Source: Bacillota bacterium (lineage in GTDB: Bacteria; Bacillota; Clostridia; Acetivibrionales; DTU013). Taken from it: 64,000 nt of DNA. Shown in pieces: positions 50,654-58,549 of this stretch (positions within the stretch are counted from its first letter, which is position 1; every line of letters begins with the position of its first letter). The notes below the pieces were generated by a model that saw nothing but the letters and a program-made list of their open reading frames with translations, had not been told where the DNA came from and ran no database searches. The position numbers and the translations under genes are program-made. The stretch is from the NCBI GenBank assembly GCA_023418915.1, contig JAEZYU010000050.1, forward strand, positions 76,451-140,450, read 5' to 3'.

Positions 50654-51187
50654 ATGAACATTAAAGGAACAAAAACGGAGAAAAACCTCGCAGAGGCATT
50701 TGCCGGGGAGTCACAGGCAAGGAACAAGTATACGTATTTTGCATCTGTAGCAAAAAAGGAAGGTTACGAGCAGATAGCAGCGCTGTTTGAAGCAACAGCA
50801 AACAATGAAAAAGAGCATGCAAAGCTATGGTTCAAAGCCCTTGGCGAACTTGGCAACACAGCAGAGAATCTGCTTCATGCCGCTGAAGGTGAAAATTATG
50901 AGTGGACCGATATGTACGAGCGTTTTGCAAAGGACGCAGAGGAAGAAGGCTTCGCTGCTCTTGCAGCACAGTTCAGAATGGTAGGAAAAATTGAAAAGGC
51001 TCATGAGGAAAGGTATCGTGCGCTTCTAAAAAATGTAGAAATGCAGCAGGTATTTGAAAAGGCTGATATGATCATGTGGGAATGCCGTAACTGCGGCCAT
51101 CTCGTAATGGGCAAAAAAGCTCCTGAGGTCTGCCCTGTTTGCGCTCATCCCAAAAGCTTCTTCGAAGTAAGGAAAGAGAACTATTAG
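50654..51187 (+). CDS. rbr: Rubrerythrin
   Basis: 177 residues. The ferritin-like diiron domain has EAFAGESQARNKYTYFA and ANNEKEHAKLWF, then EEEGFAALAAQF and EKAHEERY, supplying the Glu and His ligands. The C-terminal rubredoxin domain is CRNCGHLVMGKKAPEVCPVC. It reduces hydrogen peroxide in anaerobes. ATG 50654 follows AAAGGAGAG; the frame is open 14 codons upstream. It is 38 bases after the perR stop, so they form one operon ending in the terminator at 51264. Confidence 0.95.
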   Translation: MNIKGTKTEKNLAEAFAGESQARNKYTYFASVAKKEGYEQIAALFEATANNEKEHAKLWFKALGELGNTAENLLHAAEGENYEWTDMYERFAKDAEEEGFAALAAQFRMVGKIEKAHEERYRALLKNVEMQQVFEKADMIMWECRNCGHLVMGKKAPEVCPVCAHPKSFFEVRKENY

Positions 51188-51263
51188 TAATAAGCCAACT
51201 AGGAGAATTACTAATTTAACAGTAGAACTGTTGATTTATACATGCGCTTAACTCTTATTGATA

Positions 51264-51299
51264 AAAGAAACCATCTCTGAACAGAGGTGGTTTCTTTTT
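51264..51299 (+). terminator. Terminator of the perR-rbr operon
   Basis: AAAGAAACCATCTCT pairs with AGAGGTGGTTTCTTT around a GAAC loop with one G-T pair, then TTTT. The stretch 51300-51629 holds no gene; a TTATAGCGAGGCG fragment lies near 51427. Confidence 0.9.
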
Positions 51300-51629
51300 G
51301 ATAAATGAGTTTGTCATGTGTTTCAAAAACATTTTTCAGGTTTTGGTACTGTCACAGATGATGCAAAATCCGTTGCTAAGCAGGAACTGACAAAACTACT
51401 GGAGTGATTTTTCACCAGAAATTTTTATAGCGAGGCGTGATGTCAAAGAGCCGACAAAGATGCTCTTTGCCTGCAGCTCAATAAAAGGGCAATCCCACCA
51501 TATACTTAAGCCTTCGGAAGTAAGTTCACCAAACGTGAGACATTACTGAATTGCACACTTCTTTATCTGTTTACATAAAATATATAGAATAAATTGTATA
51601 TTAGCAAAATATAGTGAGAGGATGGCTCA

Positions 51630-53942
51630 ATGATGTCAATTCCAAACTTACCGGCAAACATAGATCCCTACATCAGTATCACCCGCAATACTGCAACTGA
51701 TCTGATCCTGGCTTCTGTTGCATTTGAAGAACTGGGACTGGCACATTTAATCAATGCAGAGGCTGAAAAAATACAATCACTGCTTGGTACACTTACCGGA
51801 CAGTCCATAAGGGACCCTTCGGTTGCAGAACTCGAAAGAGTTAATCGAGCTGTGGACAAGGTGCTTATTGATATTATCAAGAAGGAAATGCTTCTTCAAT
51901 TCAAGCTCGAAAAAGTCCTTGGGGCATTCACCTTAACGAGCACGACAACGACCACAACAACGAGTACGAGTACAACGACCACGACCACAACGAGTACGAC
52001 CACAACAACGACCACAACAACGAGTATGAGCACGACAACAAGTACATCCAGCTCTAGTACGACAACTACAACGAGCACAACGACTACGACCAGCACCACG
52101 AGCACCACTACGAGCAGCAGCACTACAACCATGACTTCAAGTACAAGTACCACAACATCAACTACCACAACATCAACTACCACAACAACTACCACAACAA
52201 CTACCAGCACAACTACCAGCACTACATCCACCAGCTCGACTACAACAGCAGCAGGGCCTCAGCTGCAGTGGGAGATCGTCAACTCCGGTGCGAGACTGGA
52301 TACAGCCGTATTCGGAAATGGGGTTTTTGTGACTGCAGGTCTGGGAGGGATCGTTGGGACGTCCGCAAGTGGAACACTTTGGGATTATCAGGTCTTGGGA
52401 TCACTAAACCAAAGCTTCTTTGGATCTGTATTTGCCAATAATCATTTTGTTCTGACAGGTCAGAGCGGGATACTTTTTACCTCGCCTGATGGAGTCAACT
52501 GGACACAAGGCGATTCCGGCACTACCAGCCTCCTGGAAGGGATCGCCTTTGGCAGCGGCTTATACGCGGTGGTTGGACCGGGCGGACTTATACGGACATC
52601 CCCGGATCTTGAAACGTGGACAAATCGTATTTCAGGCACCGGTGTTGCGCTTCATGATGTTATATTTGCTAACGATCAATTTGTAGCTGCAGGAGATGGC
52701 GGTACGATCCTTACCTCTCCGGATGGAATAGAGTGGACTGCACAGACATCCGGCACCATCACCAACCTCTTTGGGTTGACTTTTGGCAATGGTCTTTATA
52801 TAGCGGTCGGTGTTGGAGTAACTGTTCTGAGATCCTCCGATGGGATCACCTGGAATTCATCAGTTATTGGTATAGGCGGAATACTCCGGGATGCAACCTT
52901 CCTCAACAACCTTTTTGTTGCTGTAGGGGAGCCTGACACACCGGCGGATGCATCCTTGATAATTACCTCTGCCGACGGGATCAACTGGACAGAACGTGAA
53001 GGCAATACGATCAGCACACTATTGGCAGCTGCCACAGGCAATGGTATTTATACAGCAGTAGGACTAAACGGAAGCATAGTTACATCACCCAATGGTATCG
53101 ACTGGACACTCCGGACAGCCAGCGCAGCAATCAGGGGCATAGCATTTGGGAACAACAGAATCGTTACGGTGTTGACAACAGAACAGATCCTGACTTCTGA
53201 TGATGGTGTCACATGGGTATTGAGGACTGCAGGTATTGAGGAGACAGCGAACTTAAGAGGCGTGACATTTGGCAACGGTCTTTTTGCTGCTGTTGGAGAC
53301 TTTGGAACGATTATAACCTCCAGCGATGGTATCTCATGGGATCAGCAGACATCTCCGGTCAATATAAGACTAAATGGTGTTGCATTTGGGGACGGCCTTT
53401 TTGCAGCGGTTGGTAACAGCGGTACAGTAATCACCTCGCCAGACGGGATAACATGGACTGAACAGGAGACTCCGGTCACAGATATACTTACTGCGATTAC
53501 ATTTGGCAACGGCATCTTTGTCGCAGCAGGAAACTCCGGAACCATACTTATTTCTCAAGACGGCATCAACTGGGAAGATCAAAGTATCCTGGCTGCAACC
53601 AACCTGTCTGGTGCTGCATTTGGAAATAATACGTTTGTCATTGTAGGAGTATTTGGAACTGTGCTCACATCCTCTGACGGAATGATGTGGGAGTCCGGGA
53701 CCATACCTGCGGCAGCTCTCAGCGCTGTTGCATTCGGAGCGGATCTCTTTGTAACTGTCACGGCGGAGGGCACTGTTATTGAGGGTATATTCGTATCTGC
53801 AGATAATGGTGTCAACTGGGCTAAACAAGCTTTACTGGATGGCAGCTCCGACAACTATTCAGCTGCTGTTTTTGCACTGGATCGCTTCTTTTTGGGAGGG
53901 GGAGGGATTGCGGGCATCCTGCGGTCGGATATATTGATCTGA
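51630..53942 (+). CDS. Spore-surface-type protein: Thr-rich stalk and twin beta-propeller
   Basis: 770 residues, no signal peptide. Residues 1-100 (NLPANIDPYISITRNTATDL, VAFEELGLAHLINAEAEKIQ) match the N-terminal anchor of exosporium and spore-surface proteins in Clostridia and Paenibacillus. Residues about 103-208 are almost only Thr and Ser, a likely O-glycosylated stalk. The rest has about 14 repeats of roughly 42 residues with FGNGLFAAVG and TSPDGITWT (BNR/sialidase-like) motifs, enough for two seven-bladed propellers. Expected on the spore exterior; the binding partner is unknown. GAGAGGA precedes ATG 51630. It stands alone between two repeat-rich gaps. Confidence 0.8.
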   Translation: MMSIPNLPANIDPYISITRNTATDLILASVAFEELGLAHLINAEAEKIQSLLGTLTGQSIRDPSVAELERVNRAVDKVLIDIIKKEMLLQFKLEKVLGAFTLTSTTTTTTTSTSTTTTTTTSTTTTTTTTTSMSTTTSTSSSSTTTTTSTTTTTSTTSTTTSSSTTTMTSSTSTTTSTTTTSTTTTTTTTTTSTTTSTTSTSSTTTAAGPQLQWEIVNSGARLDTAVFGNGVFVTAGLGGIVGTSASGTLWDYQVLGSLNQSFFGSVFANNHFVLTGQSGILFTSPDGVNWTQGDSGTTSLLEGIAFGSGLYAVVGPGGLIRTSPDLETWTNRISGTGVALHDVIFANDQFVAAGDGGTILTSPDGIEWTAQTSGTITNLFGLTFGNGLYIAVGVGVTVLRSSDGITWNSSVIGIGGILRDATFLNNLFVAVGEPDTPADASLIITSADGINWTEREGNTISTLLAAATGNGIYTAVGLNGSIVTSPNGIDWTLRTASAAIRGIAFGNNRIVTVLTTEQILTSDDGVTWVLRTAGIEETANLRGVTFGNGLFAAVGDFGTIITSSDGISWDQQTSPVNIRLNGVAFGDGLFAAVGNSGTVITSPDGITWTEQETPVTDILTAITFGNGIFVAAGNSGTILISQDGINWEDQSILAATNLSGAAFGNNTFVIVGVFGTVLTSSDGMMWESGTIPAAALSAVAFGADLFVTVTAEGTVIEGIFVSADNGVNWAKQALLDGSSDNYSAAVFALDRFFLGGGGIAGILRSDILI
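51948..52245. repeat. Low-complexity ACN-rich tract coding the Thr/Ser stalk
   Basis: About 300 bases of ACA/ACG/ACC/ACT and AGC/AGT codons, with short exact sub-repeats such as ACCACAACATCAACT. The antisense strand shows a spurious Val-rich frame. Prone to length change by slippage. Confidence 0.9.
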
Positions 53943-53952
53943 GCCTTAAAAA

Positions 53953-54079
53953 CGAGGCGATGGTTATACCCAGCCTCGTTGAAACACTGCATTATCACAA
54001 AATATCCTTTGGACATTTTGTGATTTGGCAAGAAAAATATACTATGATCGAAAATTTTTCTTTGAACGATGTATTATAA
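53953..54079 (+). repeat. TTATAACG dispersed element (internally deleted)
   Basis: AACGAGGCGATGGTTATACC then CAGCCTCGTTGAAACACTGC and the right end TTTCTTTGAACGATGTATTA TAA. The middle present in the 258-bp copy is missing. Confidence 0.65.
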
Positions 54080-54083
54080 ACCA

Positions 54084-54120
54084 GGCCGGAATAAACTATA
54101 TTTTCCGGCCGCCTTTTATT
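54084..54120 (+). terminator. Terminator-like hairpin
   Basis: GGCCGGAA (54084-54091) and TTCCGGCC (54103-54110), followed by GCCTTTTATTTT. Lies 140 bases after the spore-surface gene. Confidence 0.7.
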
Positions 54121-54325
54121 TTGCATATAGTCAGGGAGCACCTGCTGATCAGCTGTCCTATTTGTCCTATCTGGACAGATAGGATGCCGTTATATCTTTA
54201 AAAGCCGCTTGTTAAAGTGTAATATAGATATTGTAATTGCATGTTTGAGGTATCATGATCTTGTATGTATAAAGATTTTGTATGCTAGATATGGTTCCAT
54301 TACCATATCAGATGCTTTATACTAC

Positions 54326-54452
54326 ATATAACGAGTATACGAGACTTTATTAAGGGAGGCGATAGATATTCCCCACTTCTATAAGTTGCGGGTATCAATT
54401 TGCATTTCAGATATTTTCTTTCGATTAATCGAAAGAAAACGATGCGTTATAT
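54326..54452 (+). repeat. TTATAACG dispersed element (short copy)
   Basis: Starts ATATAACGAGTATACGAG, contains GGAGGCGATAGATATTCC and TTTCGATTAATCGAAAGAAA, and ends ACGATGCGTTATAT. It ends 60 bases before the aldolase gene. Confidence 0.7.
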
Positions 54453-54510
54453 CGAGGCAAAATGTGTAAAAATTTTCAGAACAAATGAATTATGAAACGG
54501 AGGCGCAGTC

Positions 54511-55407
54511 ATGTATAAAGGGATATTTTCACCTGCAGTAACAATATTTGATAAAAACGGACAGTTTGATTTTGAGGCGAATGAGATAGTCATCAATAAC
54601 CTCATTGATAATGGGATCAATGGCATAGCCTTTCTTGGAAGCATGGGAGAATTCTTTAATATTTCACTCGAGAAAAAGAAGGAATTAATTGATTTTGCTC
54701 TGAAAACAGTCAATGGAAGGGTCAAGGTACTGATAGGAACAGGAGGCACAGATGTCGACGAGGTTGTGGAGCTGACGAAGTATGCTCAAGGAGCGGGGGC
54801 GGATGCGGCACTTGTAGTATCTCCTTACTACTTCAAATTGGATGATGAGAGCCTTTACAGGTACTATGCGTATGTGGCGTCATCAACTGATATGGACATA
54901 ATGTTATACAACTTCCCTGACAGGACGGCAGTAAGCTTGGAGCCGCATCTTATTTTAAGGCTGGCCAGGGAATTTAGAAACATAGTCGGAATAAAGGATA
55001 CTGTAGATAGTATAAGTCATACAAGAAAGCTGATAAAGGCCATAAAGCCGGAGTTTGGTGAGTTTTCGATCCTTTCAGGATTTGATGAATATCTGGTGCC
55101 AAACCTCATGGCAGGAGGCGATGGGGTAATCTGCGGGCTCACAAATGCAGCGCCTCAGATTTTCTCAAGCTTATATGCCGCATATAATCGGAAAGATCTC
55201 GACACAGTAGAGTCACTGCAAAAAAGGGTCAACATACTTATGCAGCTATACGATGTGACCCAGCCGTTTGTGGGTGGCATCAAGACCGCAACATCCATAG
55301 TTCTTGGAGGAGAAATCTCACAACAGGTCGGGAAGCCTGCAAAAGCAGCTGACGAGATGCAGATAGAGACAATAAAGAGAATACTTCGGGAAGCTGAGCT
55401 CATATAG
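54511..55407 (+). CDS. DapA-superfamily aldolase, sugar-acid type (YagE-like)
   Basis: 298 residues of the DHDPS/NAL family. Class I aldolase features: phosphate/carboxylate loop FLGSMGEFFNISLEKKKEL, catalytic Tyr in MLYNFPDRTAV, Schiff-base Lys in NIVGIKDTVDS, then GGDGVICGLTNAAPQ. The dehydratase encoded next suggests a 2-keto-3-deoxy sugar-acid aldolase, yielding pyruvate plus an aldehyde, rather than lysine biosynthesis. Compare the E. coli YagE-YagF pair. ACGGAGG precedes the ATG. The gap to the dehydratase is 151 bases with no terminator. Confidence 0.85.
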   Translation: MYKGIFSPAVTIFDKNGQFDFEANEIVINNLIDNGINGIAFLGSMGEFFNISLEKKKELIDFALKTVNGRVKVLIGTGGTDVDEVVELTKYAQGAGADAALVVSPYYFKLDDESLYRYYAYVASSTDMDIMLYNFPDRTAVSLEPHLILRLAREFRNIVGIKDTVDSISHTRKLIKAIKPEFGEFSILSGFDEYLVPNLMAGGDGVICGLTNAAPQIFSSLYAAYNRKDLDTVESLQKRVNILMQLYDVTQPFVGGIKTATSIVLGGEISQQVGKPAKAADEMQIETIKRILREAELI

Positions 55408-55558
55408 GGCATAGGCCAGGCAGATAAGGCCGGACTATATGAACTGATGCCATGTTCGGCAGGACCATAAATACGCAGAATGTTGCATCGTTGAAAAGCA
55501 TAAAGGTAAGAAACTGAAGTGCATTTAGGTAGATACATTAATAGAAGGAGTAACTCTC

Positions 55559-57313
55559 ATGACAGATAAGAATTCAATGCAAGATATGATACTAAAACAG
55601 AAGAGCGCGCCGGAACGAAAGCTGTGGGCTCAGTTTGATGCTCTTCAGATGGGTACCGAATGGGATGAAGAGGATATTCTAAAGCCTCAGATACTGATAG
55701 ATGATGTGTATGGCGACAGCCATCCCGGAAGTAAACACCTTTTAGGACTGAATCAGCAGGCGGCCATAGGTGTTTATGAAAAAGGAGGAAAGCCTGCGGA
55801 ATTTCATGTAACTGACCTGTGTGACGGCTGTGCACAGGGGCATAATGGCATGAATTTTATACTCGCTTCCAGAGAAGTCATTGCGGATATGGTGGAGCTG
55901 CATGCCAGCGTGTGTCCATGGGACGGCATGGTACTAATATCATCCTGTGACAAATCAATACCTGCTCATCTCAAAGCTGCAGCCCGAATGGATATGCCAA
56001 CGATATTCATACCTGGGGGCAGCATGCGCCCGTCCCCGGACATGTCCACATCGATAAAGGCAGGAGAGATTTCTCTCAGGGAAAAACGTAAGGATCAGAT
56101 CACACCTCAGGAAATACGCAGTTACAAGCTTACAGGCTGCCCATCGTTCGGAGCCTGTCAGTTCCTTGGTACAGCAAGCACTATGCAGTGTATGGCAGAG
56201 GCATTGGGTCTTGCGCTGCCGGGAAGTGCACTCGTACCGGCAACCATGAGAGATATTTCTGCGATGGCCAGAAAGGCCGGCCGCAAGATAATGGAGCTGG
56301 TTGGCAAGGGGATCACCGCCAGAACCATATTTACAGCTGATGCATTCTACAATGCTATTGTTGTTCATGCGGCCATAGGCGGCTCCACCAATGCACTGCT
56401 GCATCTTCCTTCTATTGCGGCGGAAGCGGGTCTTGAGCTCAGACCGGAGCTGTTTGATGAAATCAATATGAAGATACCTCACACAGGCAACATATGTCCT
56501 TCCGGCAAATATCCTACAGAAGCGTTCTACTTTGCGGGAGGGATTCCCATGGTGCAGCTGGTTTTAAAGGATTACCTCAAGCTTGATGTAATGACGGTCA
56601 CGGGCAAAACGCTCGGAGAAAACTTGGAAGAACTGCAGAAGGAAGGCTTTTTCGAAAGACTGCTGGGGTATCTTCACAACTATGGTCTTGAAAGGAAGGA
56701 TCTGATCATACCATTGGAGGATGTCAGGGAGATGGGTTCCATTGCCGTTATGAAGGGCAATTTGGCTCCGGAGGGGGCAGTAATAAAGTATGCCGCTGTT
56801 AAGGAGGAAATGATGGTGCATACAGGTCCTGTTAGAGTATTTGACAGTGAAGAGGACTGTCACAGGGCTGTAGTTGAGGACAGGGTCGACCCCGGTGATG
56901 TTCTGATCATACGCTATGAAGGACCGCGAGGCTCGGGAATGCCTGAGATGCTGATGACAACTGAGGCAATAGTATGTGACGCCAGACTGAACGGCTCCAC
57001 AGTGCTGATAACAGATGGCCGTTTTTCGGGGGCAACAAGAGGACCCTGTGTTGGACACGTTTCTCCCGAAGCTGCAGTCGGAGGACCAATTGCTCTGCTG
57101 AAGGACGGTGATATAGTTGAGATGGACATACCTAACAGGAAGCTGAATATTGTGGGTGTCGATGGAAAACGGTGCAGCAAGACTGAGGTGGATGAGGTGC
57201 TGTCCAGAAGGAAGCTGGAATGGAAGCCGATAGAACGCAAGCTAAAGAAGGGAGTATTCCGAAGATACAGCGAAAATGCAGCATCGGCTATGAAAGGTGC
57301 CGGAATGGATTAG
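55559..57313 (+). CDS. IlvD/Edd-family sugar-acid dehydratase (YagF-like)
   Basis: 584 residues. Fe-S ligand motifs VTDLCDGCAQGHNGMN, ISSCDKSIPAH and TGCPSFGACQFLGTA; substrate motifs IGGSTNALLHLPSIA, GPRGSGMPEMLMTT and DGRFSGATRGPCVGHVSPEA are those of IlvD/Edd dehydratases. The DGCAQG version and pairing with a DapA-type aldolase point to an aldonic acid dehydratase (for example xylonate or gluconate type) rather than branched-chain amino-acid synthesis. Together they would convert a sugar acid to a 2-keto-3-deoxy acid and cleave it. AGAAGGAG precedes the ATG. Confidence 0.85.
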   Translation: MTDKNSMQDMILKQKSAPERKLWAQFDALQMGTEWDEEDILKPQILIDDVYGDSHPGSKHLLGLNQQAAIGVYEKGGKPAEFHVTDLCDGCAQGHNGMNFILASREVIADMVELHASVCPWDGMVLISSCDKSIPAHLKAAARMDMPTIFIPGGSMRPSPDMSTSIKAGEISLREKRKDQITPQEIRSYKLTGCPSFGACQFLGTASTMQCMAEALGLALPGSALVPATMRDISAMARKAGRKIMELVGKGITARTIFTADAFYNAIVVHAAIGGSTNALLHLPSIAAEAGLELRPELFDEINMKIPHTGNICPSGKYPTEAFYFAGGIPMVQLVLKDYLKLDVMTVTGKTLGENLEELQKEGFFERLLGYLHNYGLERKDLIIPLEDVREMGSIAVMKGNLAPEGAVIKYAAVKEEMMVHTGPVRVFDSEEDCHRAVVEDRVDPGDVLIIRYEGPRGSGMPEMLMTTEAIVCDARLNGSTVLITDGRFSGATRGPCVGHVSPEAAVGGPIALLKDGDIVEMDIPNRKLNIVGVDGKRCSKTEVDEVLSRRKLEWKPIERKLKKGVFRRYSENAASAMKGAGMD

Positions 57314-57349
57314 ACATCAATCCGGCATACACAAATGGGTTAAACAACA

Positions 57350-57388
57350 GACTGCCTCCCGGGATACGAGAGGCAGTCAATATTTTTT
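57350..57388 (+). terminator. Terminator of the sugar-acid operon
   Basis: GACTGCCTC (57350-57358) and GAGGCAGTC (57370-57378), then AATATTTTTTT. Confidence 0.88.
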
Positions 57389-57405
57389 TCTGAGTTTCTT
57401 GCTGT

Positions 57406-58332
57406 CTAATCTATATCATTGTTTATGATATTATTGTCTGTCCCGTTATTATCAATGCTTTGTGGTGTGTTATCTTCCAGATCATTACCTGCGACAGTGT
57501 TTTTACTTCCATCTACTTCAATGCCATCGTCGGTATTTTCTTCTACATCATTTTCCTGAACGATATTGTAGTTACCGTTTATTTCGATGCCGGTCCCGTT
57601 ATCCTCCACGTCATTGTCGATAATGATGGCGTGATGGCTGGAGATAAGAAGGTTGCTGCCAGTGTTTTTTTCTATTTCATTGTCGGCTGCAGCGGCATAG
57701 TCGCCGATTTCGAAGTTAACTCCGCTCTGTGAATTGCCCTTGGCTTCATTGCCGTACACAAGTGTGTTCAAGCCTTTTACTTTGACGCCATCCCCACTGT
57801 TTCTAAACAGCTTATTGTCGATGACCGAATTGTTGGCGTTGACCGGACTCCAAATTTCTATACCGTGGAAGCCGTTGTTATTGATCGTGTTATCAACAAC
57901 GCTGTTATTTGTTGAACCAATATTCCATCCGAGCAGAACGCCTACAGAGTCATTATTGCGGATTGTGTTCTGATAGATAAAATTGCCCGTTGAATCTTCT
58001 GTCAAAATACCCTCGCCGCTGTTTTGCATGATATTCCCAATAATGCGGTGGTAACCGCCTCTATAGACGAAGACTCCTCTTAACGAATTCTGGATCACAA
58101 ACCCGTAAATCTCTACATTGGTAACGTTATTGAGCGTGAAGGGGTTTTGCCCTCTGTTCACTGCCTGAAGAATGACGTCATGTTTTTTTTCTGCAATGAT
58201 CCGAATGGAGCTTTTGCTGACGTCAACTGTTTCAGTATAGGTACCCTTTTCAACCAATACTACATCACCGGGATTTGCTGCATTAACGCCGGCTTGAATA
58301 GTTGGATATTGAGAAGGAACACGAATTGTCAT
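57406..58332 (-). CDS. Right-handed parallel beta-helix protein (NosD/PbH1-like)
   Basis: 308 residues without a signal peptide. It begins RVPSQYPTIQAGVNAANPGD, the usual entry to this fold, followed by about ten PbH1 coils with Asn ladders (GILTEDSTGNFIYQNTIRNN, GVKVKGLNTLVYGNEAKGN). The last five coils are very acidic (DVEENTDDGIEVDGSK type). The fold is used by pectate lyases, NosD and many surface proteins; no catalytic residues could be assigned. In a spore-former, a leaderless protein of this kind may be a spore coat component. AGGAAGGTGATAG precedes ATG 58332. Monocistronic. Confidence 0.8.
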   Translation of the reverse strand: MTIRVPSQYPTIQAGVNAANPGDVVLVEKGTYTETVDVSKSSIRIIAEKKHDVILQAVNRGQNPFTLNNVTNVEIYGFVIQNSLRGVFVYRGGYHRIIGNIMQNSGEGILTEDSTGNFIYQNTIRNNDSVGVLLGWNIGSTNNSVVDNTINNNGFHGIEIWSPVNANNSVIDNKLFRNSGDGVKVKGLNTLVYGNEAKGNSQSGVNFEIGDYAAAADNEIEKNTGSNLLISSHHAIIIDNDVEDNGTGIEINGNYNIVQENDVEENTDDGIEVDGSKNTVAGNDLEDNTPQSIDNNGTDNNIINNDID

Positions 58333-58549
58333 AAACTATCACCTTCCTTGTATATTTCATAGTATGAAGCAGTTTACATAAGTGTGAATAATTGAAACAG
58401 CATTTCAATAACAGAATTAAATGTACAACAAAACAAGCCTTCTGAGAATCCAAACAAGTATATGGGTACATAAAAGGAAGTTAACAAATAATAATGACAG
58501 CATAGACGGAGCAGAGCTAGTTTTTTTAGCAGCCTCATCGAGGTAAGAG

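Noticed and set aside
51896..52231. Val-rich antisense frame
   Set aside because: It is only the complement of the ACN-rich stalk tract; no ribosome site and no family resemblance.
55957..56482. Minus-strand frame within the dehydratase gene
   Set aside because: Overlaps conserved dehydratase motifs on the plus strand and shows no family pattern.
55559..57313. Dihydroxy-acid dehydratase for valine/isoleucine synthesis
   Set aside because: Operon partner is a sugar-acid-type aldolase and no other branched-chain amino-acid genes are near; the sugar-acid assignment fits better.
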